A stretch of 64,000 nucleotides of DNA, from the NCBI GenBank assembly GCA_032622095.1, contig CP136061.1, positions 252,725,582 through 252,789,581 of the forward strand. The letters are read 5' to 3'. Of the stretch, positions 12,591-25,400 are shown piece by piece. This DNA is from Siphonodentalium dalli (taxonomy: Eukaryota > Mollusca > Scaphopoda > Gadilida > Siphonodentaliidae). Position numbers and translations under genes: made by a program. How positions within the stretch are numbered: position 1 is the first letter of the stretch; each line of letters opens with the position of its first letter. Under the pieces are notes generated by a model. The model was not told the origin of the DNA. It worked only from the letters and a program-made list of their open reading frames with translations, and made no database searches.

Positions 12591-12976
12591 TTAAGTGTTA
12601 AAAAAATTGCAGAAATCGGAAGAAAATTTCTTTCAATTTTTGATATCAGATGGTTTTATTGCACAATTCAAAATAAGATGTTGACAGATATGCATGTATT
12701 TTTTCTTATCTTGTGTTTTTTGTTACATGTATTTGTCATCATGATATTGCTTTCATATGATAATGTGCTAAGTGTATGTAACTACCTGTTTAACATCAGG
12801 TGGTATAAAACCATGATTAGGGTAAACAGTTGGAAACTATCTCTGCTGTAACGTCCATGATATTATGTCCCAAGAAACAGCTCAATCTCGAGGAATACAT
12901 ACCACTTCTATGAAATCTGCAGATTGATGAAGTTTCGCTCTTGTATACACATTTTTACCCTATCTACATTGAATGG

Positions 12977-13444
12977 ATATGTGACCCGCCATATAAAATC
13001 CAGTCGTAAGTCTGGATTTTTTTTTTACCCTGTGCCAATGCATTCTCTTATATATGCGAGTCGACCATAGGTCGCCTCGCATATATAAGAGAATGCATTG
13101 GCCTAACAATTTTTTACAATTTTAATAATTTTTTCTTGTATTCTTTAACAATTTTATAATTTCACCCATACAGAGCCCCAGACAAACATGAGCAGACAAC
13201 ACTCTTCTATATTCTTCTATATATGTGTGGGGCTCCCTGCAGGGTAATGGATGTTTTTTATTTTATGTCATAAAAATTGTAAGAAACATTTATTTAAAAA
13301 AACTTATAAAAAATTGTTAGGCCAATGCATTCTCTTATATATGCGAGGCGACCTATGGTCGACTCGCATATATAAGAGAATGTATTGGCACAGGGTAAAA
13401 AAAATCCCGACTTACGACTGGATTTGATATGGCGGGTCACATAT
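12977..13444. mobile_element. complete double-hairpin element, ATATGTGACCCGCC ends
   Basis: 'atatgtgacccgccatataa' and its inverse 'ggcgggtcacatat' bound two shared-type hairpins (13035-13102 and 13321-13389), and the inner block 'gggctccctgcagggtaat'. Reference copy for 4722 and 29198, with the inner block in opposite orientation. Confidence 0.95.
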
Positions 13445-13609
13445 GGTGATGGCAGCATCAGCAACACACGAACTAGTTCCTCAGAAACACAGATAATTTT
13501 GAAGCTCAAGTTTACCTTCCTTATGATCATGTCATATTGTCTTTGGATGTCTGTGAACCGTCTACATGTATTATATTTCTAACTGTTGTATACAGTATAT
13601 ATATGATCG

Positions 13610-13853
13610 TTAACCCTTTGAGTGCCAGGGGCCGATCTCATCGGCCCTAAACCTACAAAATAAGTCTTAAAGAATATAAGAATAAATTATTAAAATTGTA
13701 AAAAATTATTAAAAAAAAAATAAATAATTGTTAGGCCAATGCATTCTCTTATATATGCGAGGCGACCTATGGTCGACTCGCATATATAAGAGAATGCATT
13801 GGCACAGGGTATATGGGTTGATACAAAAATCGACCTGGCACTCAAAGTGTTAA
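13610..13853. mobile_element. TTAA-type MITE (gtgccagg ends), one hairpin
   Basis: TTAACCCTTTGAGTGCCAGG to 'cctggcactcaaagtgttaa', one shared-type hairpin at 13736-13802. 'gatctcatcggccctaaacc' on the left recurs inverted at 49698. Confidence 0.92.
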
Positions 13854-14104
13854 TAAATAATAATTTCAGCAGGATTTATATATAATTTCAGCAGGATGTA
13901 TATCTATTTCAGACTCAGACCCATCTTCTTATATCCGCTTTAACTGACTCTGATTTATGATCTGTTATTTTTAGTTCACCATTTGTCAACCATCAGAAAT
14001 ATTTAAAAAGGTAAATCTCTGTGTGGTCGCTTGGAATGGGTAGAAATCAGACACTTCTTATAACATTCAGTTTGCTGCTTAATTACTAACACATAAGTCT
14101 TGAG

Positions 14105-14538
14105 CAAGCCTGCAAATAGTGTGTCTGTCATTTGCTGAAAGAGGTCCTCCGAGGGTGAAATTAGTGACGCTACCCTACATGGTGGTCTAGCATCACCAAA
14201 TTCGCCCTCTGGGAAACTCATTTTGATTAGGCCTCAACTGCTACAGGAGACCTAGGATCTGACAGAATTTCCCCAGTTGAAGTTGGTGATGTTCACCCAT
14301 TTGTCATCTCAATTATGTATTTTATCAGGGGATATAGAAACTTCCCAGAAGGAAAAAAGTAACTAAAAACAATGTTAATTTGAGACTATAGATACTTCCC
14401 AGAAGATGAGGCCTATGAAGAATGAGATCCCCAGAAGATGAATTCGGTGATGCTAGCCCACTGTATGGGATAGCATCACTAAATTCACCCTCTGGGGACC
14501 TCATTCTGCAAATGACAGACACACTATTTGCAGACTTG
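14105..14538. mobile_element. complete CAAGCCTGCAAATAG two-hairpin element
   Basis: Ends 'caagcctgcaaatagtgtgt' and 'acacactatttgcagacttg', the clearest terminal pair of the family. Hairpins at about 14140-14222 and 14424-14507. Confidence 0.93.
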
Positions 14539-14814
14539 AAGGCCACTCTGCGCCAGGTTTTCACTCTTAAAGGGACTCAGTCTTTGTTGTGGGTGCATTA
14601 ACTTTACATTCATACCAGCGACAGCTTGTGATGGCTGTATTATATACACACAAAATACCCCTCAAGACAGTATCAGTGCAATATATTCAAGAAAGCATTC
14701 ATCAAAGGATTTAAAATGTCATAAAAGAATGCACTCCCGCGACCGTCCATATTGATGTGATCCACTCCCGCGACGTCCATATTGACGTGATATTTGTTTG
14801 AAACATTTGACTAG

Positions 14815-15175
14815 ATTAAAGGTACACAATCCGATTTGATGGTCCCCGTACACTCATATTCCAACAACAACAACAACAACATTTTTTTCCAAAAAAATAA
14901 TTACCAAAAAAGAATGGTTTAAAATTTTCCAAAACGTGTTATATATCAACATTTTGTTCAACACAATTTGGTATCGAGAGCATATCGGTCGGCTCGTCGA
15001 AAATTTGCTTGGCCGCCAAATATTTCAGGTGGTGAAAAATAACAGATTTCAAAATGACATTTTTGTTAACTCTGAGATTTGGTGGGTGGGTTCCTCAACT
15101 CGATTCAAATATTTTTTACACCCGAAGCCAATGAAATAGTAATTTAGGAGCGTTAACTTTGATTATGTATCTTTA
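14815..15175. repeat. dispersed repeat, copy 2 (see 12121)
   Basis: Diverged direct copy of 12121-12590, with an added 'caacaacaacaa' microsatellite at 14863. Confidence 0.8.
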
Positions 15176-15363
15176 AGTTACCTGTCAATTCGTAAGAAAC
15201 TTCACTTAGCCAATCTACCATACCAATGTGATATTTGTTGGAAAATCATTCATTGGGTCGGACAAATTGACTACACACAAAAGGAATCACTCTGACGATT
15301 GACCATACGAGTGTGGTACATGTGCGAAAGCATACATACGCAGTACATTAAATATAGAGCAAC

Positions 15364-16613
15364 TAGGTTCCTGCAAATTTTTTATATTCGATTCGAGATT
15401 CGAATCGAAAGTCAAATTCTATTCAAATTCGAGTAGAAAATTCCAACACGAAATTTTGAATATACACTGACAAAAAAGTAGGCTGTTTACGGACATGTAC
15501 ACACTAGAGCTGGGACGGTTATGGGTTTTTCGTGACCGGTTATGAACGGCAAAAAAACGCGATTAACCGGTTAACCACATATTATAGGTACTATTATGGG
15601 TGGGTAAGCCCAGTATGCAGAACGGCGATGATTGTGATGCTCACTGACATGGTAAGTTTGAGAACGGCTCCTGCCCATTATACAAAGAAGTTGTCACCCA
15701 TGACACACATAATCACATATTTAATTAAGTACACATCTTCAATTTATTACTGAATAAAATAAATATACAATGTCATTCCCCTGTGAGGCTGTGTTGTGTT
15801 CATTTATTGTCCTTGTAAAATTACTCCATCGCCATCGGGATATGTGATCGGGCGGGAGGCTGAACACACCGACACAGAAGTGACGACTAGAAAGGTTTAA
15901 TATACATTCCGGAATATTTTATTGATTATTCCGCAATTTCCGGTAGCTGGGTGGGCGAACAATTATTATTTATTCTTAATGAAATACTTACATATACGTT
16001 GGTATGTGATGTTGTCCGGGGGGGGGGGGGGAATGGATTGAAGGGCCGGGAGTCTCAAGAAATAACTAGTCGTTGATAACAAAAACAATTATCTTCCTGA
16101 TAATAATACTGAATACGAGTCATGCGATGTGACAATGTTGTAAGATCACACGTGTGCTGACCCTTTGATGTTTCGTTTTGACGTCGGCAGGCTGTTAAAT
16201 GTAGCCTTCAAAGAGCCGACACACCGCGTTTGATGTTGTTCCGTCAATCTCGGATTCATTTTAATTGACGGAGACAGATTAACCCTCTTATAGCCAGTTA
16301 TAGCTGACCATCACAGTGATCATACACTATAATAGTGATGTTAGTGTTAACCGACCACGGCAAATCCGTGACCGGTCACGGCCATAGTTGGTGGTTAACC
16401 GGTTAACCGCATAACCGTCCCAGCTCTAGTACACACGTCGATCTTAGCTCTTTCTGTGCCATTTAATTCACGAAAATTATGAATATATGCACCTTATAAT
16501 TCTTATTGTACATCGCGAATGTTCGCATGCTATTAAATATAAGTATAGCCAGTAATTAGCCACTATAGGATGACTAAATATGTCTGTTGTCAAAATCTCC
16601 AATTCGGACCCTA
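15364..16613. mobile_element. hAT element (TAGGTTCCTGC) split by another hAT
   Basis: Start 'taggttcctgcaaat' and following 'attcgattcgagattcgaat' match the element at 48596; the end 'ccaattcggaccctaa' is a decayed inverse. Left and right portions flank the insertion at 15505. No transposase relic seen. Target duplication not clear. Confidence 0.8.
15505..16428. mobile_element. 924-bp hAT-like element TAGAGCTGGGACGG
   Basis: Ends 'tagagctgggacggttatg' and 'cataaccgtcccagctcta', exact 8-bp duplication GTACACAC on both sides (15497-15504, 16429-16436). Subterminal 'ggttaaccggttaacc' motifs. A G run at 16018-16032. Non-autonomous. Confidence 0.95.
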
Positions 16614-17414
16614 AGATGAACTTCGTTCTTATATTCATTATTATTTCTCCAATAATGAGACTTTGCATGTCAAAACCATTGTTATGTAAACCAGGGATCC
16701 GCCTGGAGGTTTCAATTTGGGAGAATTAACTTTTCTCCGTTTGGTTATTAGGGAGAAGTGAACTATTATCAGGGAGTAGTAACAATGGCTGAGACATTCC
16801 AATTTTTTTGATTTGGTCGGATTTGGACCCTGACCCGTGATGGCGAGCGTGCCTTGTGACCCAAAGTCCGAAGTAATACCACATGGCCACCGAAGTGAAA
16901 AACTCGTACAGAGTAAAACCACGTGTAAAATTAACTTGATTATTGCAAATATCTATAGGCCTACTTGTTGGAAAAAATGATCAGTATTGAATCTCCATCA
17001 CGAACGGTCTGTAAATAGCATTGTTCGACAATATTAGTGATAGATCAACAGTAACTACCAACATCGCAGCATCTTAAACTTATGATCATGCAGTTGCTTG
17101 ATCACATACACATGTTTTCAATCATTAACTGTCATGATAAATGCTGGATAATGTACTGAACTTTTTTCAGTTCGAAAGAATCTTGAGTTAATCTGAGGGC
17201 GCCGTTATGATGTTTTACACGCGAAATCAGACGGGACATTTCCCGGGTTGTGACATTGGGCTTCATGACGCCATGGTCCAACGGATAGCCATGCATGTTT
17301 ACTTATTCACTCTATATATTAACGTGTTATGAACATTAAGTTATCTCTATACCAATACATATTAATTGAATATAGTAACCACCCAATTTGCTGTTTTGTT
17401 TTTATAACATGATA
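16614..17414. other. no feature seen
   Basis: A 93-residue minus-strand frame at 16641-16922 has no motif I recognise. No recognised exon or repeat. Confidence 0.5.
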
Positions 17415-17618
17415 TACAGTAATGCCCTAAATAATCGACTCCTTAACCAGAGCAGAATTATGGGTAACTTTTCAGGATTTAGACGGAAATATGGCTTGTT
17501 GCCATTCATCGGAAAGCTTTCCGATGAATGGCAACAAGCCATATTGCCGACTAAATCCTGAAAAGTTACCCATAATTCTACTGTGGTTAAGGAGTCGATT
17601 ATTTAGGGCATTACTGTA
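17415..17618. mobile_element. 204-bp palindromic MITE, TACAGTAATGCCC ends
   Basis: 'tacagtaatgccctaaataa' to 'ttatttagggcattactgta', arms about 100 bp almost perfectly paired around 'ggaaagctttcc'. TA edges suggest a TA target. Copy with a shorter middle at 62542. Confidence 0.95.
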
Positions 17619-17758
17619 CCTAACCAATTATCCTTGATTTTGCATGACGACTCGAGGGTAAATTGCCAGTTCCTGGATTACTTTACAATAATCATTTTTA
17701 CACTATACAGAGTTTAGACTATACAGAGTTTAGACTAAGGTCTTGATGACACACACAC

Positions 17759-18226
17759 CAAGCCTGAGATTAGTGTGCCTGTCATTTACAGAATGAGGTC
17801 CCCCCAAAGGGTGAATTTAGTACGCTATCCAGCATAGCGGGCAAGCATCACTAAATTCACCCTCTGGTGACCTCATTCTGCTTAGGCCTTATCTTCTCTG
17901 GAAAGTTTCTTTATTATCAACTTTGAAAGTTTCTATAGAATCTTCTTCATAAAGATTCTATTTCATTTTTAGTTTAGTTTCTCTATATCCCCAATTTGGC
18001 AGATGACACATTGCATAATCAAGGTTCCCAATGGGTGTACATCACAATATTCACCATTTGGGAACTTCATTCTTAATCTATGTCTCCCATAGCAGATGAG
18101 GCCATGCAGAATGAGCTCCACAGAGGGTGAATTTGGTGATGCTAGCCGCTATGTGGGATAGCGTCACTAAATTCACCCTCTGAGGACCTTATTCGGCAAA
18201 TGACAGGCTCACTAAACTCAGACTTG
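17759..18226. mobile_element. CAAGCCTG-family two-hairpin element
   Basis: Ends 'caagcctgagattagtgtgc' and 'ctcactaaactcagacttg'. Hairpins at about 17795-17880 and 18110-18190; the spacer shares 'tatccccaatttggcag' with the copy at 7567. Confidence 0.9.
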
Positions 18227-18819
18227 ACACACACTGCCATTTTTTCAGCTATCAGTTTTATGAAAGGAAATACGAAATGAAAGGAAATACTGTACATCGT
18301 AGCTTTGTCATAATGCTATTGTTTTGACACACTTTCTCACTTGTATCCTCTTGAGTATATCTTTACTTGATTAACCTATTATTATATCAGCAACTTTTAT
18401 TGAATCATCATTGTTAAAATCGATGCTGGGTCCAGGGTTGCCAATAGTTACCGGTACCTGAACCGGCGGTAATCAGGAATGAAATCGGTACCGGTTCTGA
18501 TGTCGATTACTGACGCTTCTCGGTTCTATTGTTGATTTCTATTAATATACCTCTCAACGAATATAAAGGGTTAATTAAGCAGCTCAACATAACGAGTTAT
18601 GCCTTAGAATTGTCGATTAATATTCTGGTATCTAATCAAATATGTTAACGACATACAGTTGGAAGCAAACTTTGATTCAACGATTGTTCCCAGAATAAAA
18701 AATTTTATTTTTAAAAAGGCCACCTGTCAAATAAACCCACCTTATTTGTGGGCATGTGACCTGGAGGCCTTTTATAATGCATTTCATTAGGATGGATTTT
18801 ATATGCCGTTTAAAAAAAA

Positions 18820-19265
18820 AACGGGACGTATTATGTTATTGGTCTTGCAGTCTGTCTGTCCATCTAGCGGTTGATGTGCATGTGGAACATTGATTGATGT
18901 GTATGTTGTTGGTATCCATTCATCCACTTTTGGTTTCCTGATGATAACATTAGATAGTCTCAACTGAATGCAATTTCGTTTGTGTATTTACTGGCACAAA
19001 ATACAGGTCACTATCGAATTCGGGTTCCACCCGCCAATTTTCACCAGAGCTATGCCCTTTTTGTTTGAATTTTCACTCAATTTTCATTTCCGGATGATAA
19101 CTTTAGTAAGTCTGAACTGAATGGTATGAAATTTGGTTTGTGAGTTTGGTAGCCCAAAATACAGCTCAAGATCGAATTTGGGTTCCGCCCACCAATTTTA
19201 ACCATGGTTATGGCCCTTTGTTGGAATTTCCATGGGCATATTTTGCTACGCCCTAGCTAGTGATG
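18820..19265. repeat. GTCT-containing dispersed repeat
   Basis: 'tctgtctgtcc' near 18852, then two tandem segments with 'tttccggatgataacttt' and 'cccaaaatacagctcaag', ending 'attttgctacgccctagct'. Ends 44 bp before the exon at 19309. Confidence 0.8.
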
Positions 19266-19308
19266 CACTTGTTGGTGAATAATTAATGTTTGTTTCAATC
19301 TATTGCAG

Positions 19309-19480
19309 CAGCACAGAATCAAACCTAGGAACACTATCTCCTTTGACCACTGAAACATACCCGGGCACATGCTCCGTGGAGAGTGCGTCGTCGCAAGGTG
19401 AAGGTGGATTTTACATGCTCAGGAAGGACTCAGAACGTCGCAGTAACCTCATACACATCCTAGCATCTGATAACGAAAAG
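19309..19480 (+). CDS. MAP3K5/15 (ASK): ASK exon a: post-kinase linker with MLRKDSERR motif
   Basis: Encodes residues 1-57 of the visible fragment after one base of a split codon. The first half is Ser/Thr/Gly-rich with an 'LSP' motif, matching the 'SVSP' stretch of vertebrate ASKs. The second half carries 'GGFYMLRKDSERR', very close to the vertebrate 'FMLRKDSERR' segment, followed by an amphipathic helix. The acceptor is ctattgcag|C; a second AG three bases downstream (start 19312) keeps the frame. The donor is AAG|gtgaac, only moderately strong, and a 29-bp minisatellite starts 8 bases after it. The ATG at 19286 lies in the intron and is not a start codon. Confidence 0.92.
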
Positions 19481-22400
19481 GTGAACATTCTTTGTATGGA
19501 ACCAGCTTATAAATTAGTCTTTGTATAAAACCAGCTTATAAATTAGTCTTGGTATAGAACCAGCTTATAAATTAGTCTTTGTATGGAACCAGCTTATAAA
19601 TTAGTCTTTGTATGGAACCAGCTTATAAATTAGTATTTGTATGGAACCAGCTTATAAATTAGTCTTTGTATAAAACCAGCTTTTAAATTAGTCTTGGTAT
19701 AGAACCAGCTTTTAAATTAGTCTTGGTATGGAACCAGCTTATAAATTAGTATTTGTATGGAACCAGCTTATAAATTAGCCTTTGTATGGAACCAGCTTAT
19801 AAATTAGTCTCTGTATGGAACCAGCTTATAAATTAGTCTTTGTATGGAACCAGCTTATAAATTAGTCTTTGTGTGGAACCAGCTTATAAATTAGTCTTTG
19901 TATGGAACCAGCAATCAAGATATTCATATTAAAGGGACATTAATCTTCAACTACCAATTAAACATGATTTACTAATCTATTATCTTCTGATATCATTAAG
20001 CTCTATAAAACTTTTAAGATATTTAATCAAGTTTTGTTATTTTGTTTCAGATCTGTGACAAGTGGCTTGAGCTGTACCAAAACCATGTGACGAGTCCTAA
20101 TCCTAAAATCACTGTGGTAAGTCCTAATCCTAAAATCACTGTGGTAAGTTAGAACCATGTGACGAGTCCTAATCCTAAAATCACTGTCGTAAGTCCTAAT
20201 CCTAAAATCACTGTCGTAAGTCCTAATCCTAAAATCACTGTCGTAAGTCCTAATCCTAAAATCACTGTGGTAAGTCCTAATCCTAAAATCACTGTGGTAA
20301 GTTAGAACCATGTGACGAGTCCTAATCCTAAAATCACTGGTGAGTCCTAATCCTAAAATCACTGGTGAGTCCTAATCCTAAAATCACTGTCGTAAGTCCT
20401 AATCCTAAAATCACTGTCGTAAGTCCTAATCCTAAAATCACTGTCGTAAGTTAGAACCATGTGACGAGTCCTAATCCTAAAATCACTGGTGAGTCCTAAT
20501 CCTAAAATCACTGTCGTAAGTTAGAACCATGTGACGAGCCCTAATCCTAAAATCACTGTCGTAAGTTAGAACCATGTGACGAGTCCTAATCCTAAAATCA
20601 CTGTCGTAAGTTAGAACCATGTGACGAGTCCTAATCCTAAAATCACTGTGGTAAGTTCTCAATGACATTTGCTAGAAATAGATTGTCATGAAATCATTGA
20701 AATTTATTAATGAGTTTCGATATCAGCAACTTTCAAATGAGAGCTCAAGGATTAGCTCTTCTAATTTTCTTGCTTAACCCATTCATGACGGGAACGGCGC
20801 TGGTGCAGCATTAAAGATCCTGTGCTAGTGCATTCTCTTATATATGCGATTCTCCCAAAGGGAGCATCGTATATATTAAGAGAATGCACTGGCTTACAAG
20901 ATCATTGTAAATATTGTTAGGCCAATGTATTCTCTTTGTTATGCGAGTCTCACTATGGGAGACTCGCATATATAAGAGCACAAATTTTAGCTAAGTGTTA
21001 ATTACATTTTGTAAAATAATCTTTCAATGTTTGTTGATCTTATAAGCTAAACATGCTTACAAATAATTGAATGATAAGGTCAAACAAAATTAATGTTATG
21101 TTTTTCAGACGCCTACCTGTCTCCTCATAAAAATATGGCCCGCTGGGTGCTTTTTATGGCTGATCGAATATAAAAGTTAATTATCCTGTCACAGGTTTGC
21201 CTCAGCCAAAAAAATATTTAATCAAATTTCTTTTTGCCTCGGCTTAGCCGATAGCCAATGCTAATTAACAGGGCTGAATGATATATATTGTTGAGAATTT
21301 TTGGTCCTTATCTTAATTTTGATGATGTCATTGCAGGAACATCTGAAGATAATGTTAACCGGATTGAAGGGTTATATAATGGATCACTGCGAGCAGAGTA
21401 TTAAAGATGCTGTTGGTAAGTTCAAGATAGCAGAGTATTAAAGATGCAGTCGGTAAGTTCAAGGTCACAGAGTATTAAAGATGCCGTTGGTAAGTTCTAG
21501 TGGCTCGACTTGATTTTTTACCCAAAACAACATCAGTTACGCATTGGTAAAGGGGTTACTGGCAGACTTGTTAACTTGAGATTCCCTTTAAAAATCGTGA
21601 GATTCCTGGAAATGTAGTGAGATTTTTATAGCAGCTCAAAACTGCTCTGAAGAGGCATTTTTAACCCTTATTCCAACGTATCGTCTTTTGACGTCTTTTG
21701 TTGTAGCGTCCATATCGTCTTTTGACGTCTTTAATATTTGCATTTTCAACACTCGGATTTGAGACGCGAATAAAGAGGAATAATGACGATTTACATTGAT
21801 TGTGTTTTGTTCTGCTGATGGTTAAGATAATGAATGGCATATATTAGACCCTTTCTTCCACTGCTAGGCTTTAGATTTGCAAAATGTTGACTTAGAATAC
21901 TGTTTTTGCCGACAAAATGTAAACAAACGAAATAGAAACACGTGGTCGTGAAATTTGTTGTCACAGACGCTTCCTTGTTGATTGCGTTATGCATGGCCGC
22001 GAGGGTAATCTATGTCACATATGTCAATTTGAAATTGATATTTATATTGGATTATGAATTATTTGTTAGGTGGTGATTCTATATTTTCAAATAGTGCAAT
22101 ATAAACTTGTTTCCCAGTCCTAATTAAAACGGCCAAAGCGAAGCAAAATCTCAGCGTAACGGTTGCGGAACTGGCCACTGGGATGTTTTTCCTGTCGAGT
22201 TCCATTATGATTGTCACTTCAGCCGTGAAAAAATATGTTTATCCCGCAGGGTCGTAACACAACAAAGACAGGTCTGCCTGATTGACTACCTTTATTTAAT
22301 GAATTATTAATCAAAAAGGTAGTCGTAAAATTATTGGTAGGATGTTCACTGTCCAGTTATCCATTTCTTGCTTCGCGTCTTCCTTTTTTGGCCCCCAATG

Positions 22401-25400
22401 CGCCATGGCCACAAGCAAACAAGCGGAGTCCGTGGGAACCCGGACCTGAAACGAGACACTAGACCCCCTGGTTAGTGATGTCTGCTGGTCAGTGCCAAGC
22501 GAATGCCGCAGGATCACAAAACAACCAATCAAACAAAAAAAAGGGGGAGGGTGGGGGAGGTAATTTCAAACAAATACATACTTTCCCCAATTTTCGAATC
22601 TTGCGAAAAGACCTTGGCCCTCTCACGACTTGATCACGTGCCTCAGGCGATATAGTTCCGCTCTCCCGATTTACTGAGAACGATCAGCACCCTGGTTATA
22701 TATTGCCCTGATGCTGCTGAGAGTTTTTGGTAACATTGCGAATAAATTACCAGGCAGATGTTGACTTATTAAATCTTATTAATGATCATATAATACTGCA
22801 TGTTAATACCACCAATGGAATTTGTGTATCGATCCGCATGATCCATCAAATCTTTATTTAGCAACTGACCCAATCAGGCACGTGATCTTGTTTTGGTTCT
22901 ATTCTTAGTTTTGGTAAACAACTGCAAACGTGTCTCTCTAGCTGTCATGTTTTAGCGACCCGACGGGATAAATGCGGTCGCTGTGCGACACTCGTTTTAT
23001 AATAATTTGTTTTTTTAATCAACTAAAAGTACATGATAATGAAGGCACATATTTACATCTTGCATCCTATATATTACAAAATGTTGACATAAAGTATGTA
23101 CTCAGTCACATATTTGCTGACAAAATGTGTTTATAAAACAAGCGAAACAGAAACACGTGGTTGCGTACTTTCGACGAAGACGAGTGCTTCTAAATAAAGG
23201 CTCGTTCACAGTTCACATCCAACTATCTCAACTTCATCTTGGGAAGCTTCTTTGTGTGTATGTATATATAATTACCGAGTATAAAGTAATAGGGTACTTA
23301 TATCAACGCAATATGGATAAAACAAAAATTATTCCAAGCGGCACATTAAAGCACCTGCTGGCGAAAATGCCAACGCATTATGGCTAAGTTAGCCCACTGC
23401 CGTTTTGAACAATTCGCGCTCGTTTTCTGTTATCTAATTAGCATCAATGGAAATGAGCCAATGAAATCAGTTCACACATAATGAATGGTTCTAATAATTA
23501 ATTTCATTGGTTGTTAATGAAAATATTTCATAATATCAACAAAAAGAGACATTTGAACATGTGGTTTTTCACGAAAATTGACATAGCAACGTGACGTAAT
23601 TGTTAATATTTTGCACTTTTATCGGAAATCTTTTTACGACTTTTGTCAAATCATGGTTTATATGATTCATTCACATCTAATATAAAGACTTTTGGTTGAA
23701 TTATTTTATTTATAATACGCTTTTTGTTTTAAAAAACATGAATTATTTTTTCAATCAGGACAGGAGTGCGTGTGTAAACAAACTTAAAGGACATAGTCAT
23801 AAGGACATAGTCATAGGCCTACCGGTACCATAAATTGGCATAAACTGTATTTTTTTACTAGCATGTGTGATAAAATGAAGATAAACAGTTGTTTATGGCC
23901 ACATATTTATTCGTCTACTGGTTTATGTCTCCATTATCGTATACCAACAACCATTCATTAAGTGAGAGCATATTTGTTGTTGCATATCTGCTGATACACA
24001 TGGTACATGCTGTGGCCAGTTTGGGGGAAACACCCAATTATGTTATAATGTCAAATACCTGTTGGCTAACGTAATTACCTTCATACCTGATGACGTTGGC
24101 TATATGACATGGTGTAACTACAGGTGCTATTGGGAAAAGGGTTAAATCAACATTCTGCACTGTATACATATATTCCAATCATATTTGGCACTTTTGGAAA
24201 ATTGCTTTTGTGATGAAGATTATGATGAGTTACATCTTCTGCACTTTTTATGTTTACCCATACCATAGTATGGTAAACATAGTGTCGTTGCCCGGATTGA
24301 CCACTCGTCGTTGGTCCGTCCGTCTGTCTGTCCGTCTGTCTGTCCATAGACACTTTACGAGTAATGCGATAACTCAAACATTTTTTATCCGATCGAAACC
24401 AAATTTTGTATATGGGTTTCTCAGCCCAAAATACAGATCGAGTTCGAATTTGGGTTTGATCCGAGATTTTGTTACAGAGTTATGGCCCTTTTTCAACTTA
24501 GAATTCACGCATTCTGCCATAACTCAAACATTTTTTATCCGATCGAAACCAAATTTGGTATGTGAGTTTCACAGCCCAAAATACAGATCGAGTTCGAATA
24601 TGGGTTTGATCCGATTTATTTTAAAGGAGTTATGACCCTTTTTCGAGAAAAAAATTGGAAAAAAAAAAATCTATTTCTTAAAAAAAAAATTACTTTTAAC
24701 TTTTATAATAATAATAAAAAAAATGTCATTGACATTGATTGGTTGATCGGTTTAGAAAATAATTAACCCTGCTCACAAATGCTATCTGATGCATCAAAGT
24801 CAAACAATTTTCTTCTGATCTGCCTCATATTTCTTACCTAGGTCTTTCTTAGCACGTTCTTCATCTGTATGGATTTTGGTATTGTTTAGTTAACCCTTTC
24901 CACTCTTGTTTTTAAATAGAATTCATCCAAGCCAGGATGACTCAAACATTTTTCATCTGATCGACACCAATTTTGGTATATGAATTTCTGACCCCTAAAT
25001 ACAGATCAAGTGCGAATATGGGTTTGATCCGGTATATATTAACAGAGTTATGGCCCTTTATAATTCATACATCTTTTCCATGCACTATTAAATTTGAATA
25101 GAACAAGACACACCTGTGTTATTGGAAGGAGATAATTTATTGCTTTGGACACAGTGACCTGATAGTTCCACTGGTGACTGCAGACTTAATATAAACATCT
25201 GTCAAACTTTGATTGATGTCAGACTCTTTATTCCAGTTCTGTTCTCTGTTGAAACCATGCAGTTCATGGCATTATTGTTTACAGAGACACTGTTGTTATA
25301 ACTTAGAAAATAATTAATACAGCATTCCTTAGTTCCATCATATGATGTCATTGAAAATGATTAACCCTCTGCACACATCATATGGTCTTCTGATGTTTTT

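Noticed and set aside
1-19300. ASK kinase-domain exons
   Set aside because: I looked for kinase signatures such as the HRD and DFG regions and found none; they are presumably upstream of the window.
19286-19308. ATG upstream of the 19309 exon as a start codon
   Set aside because: It lies in the pyrimidine-rich acceptor region; the exon is internal to the ASK family protein.
20027-20668. Minus-strand repetitive peptide frames (YHSDFRIRT-like)
   Set aside because: They arise only from the tandem donor array, whose 27- and 45-bp units are multiples of three.
22311-22532. Minus-strand frame in a less AT-rich patch
   Set aside because: No recognised family, and no convincing splice partners were found.
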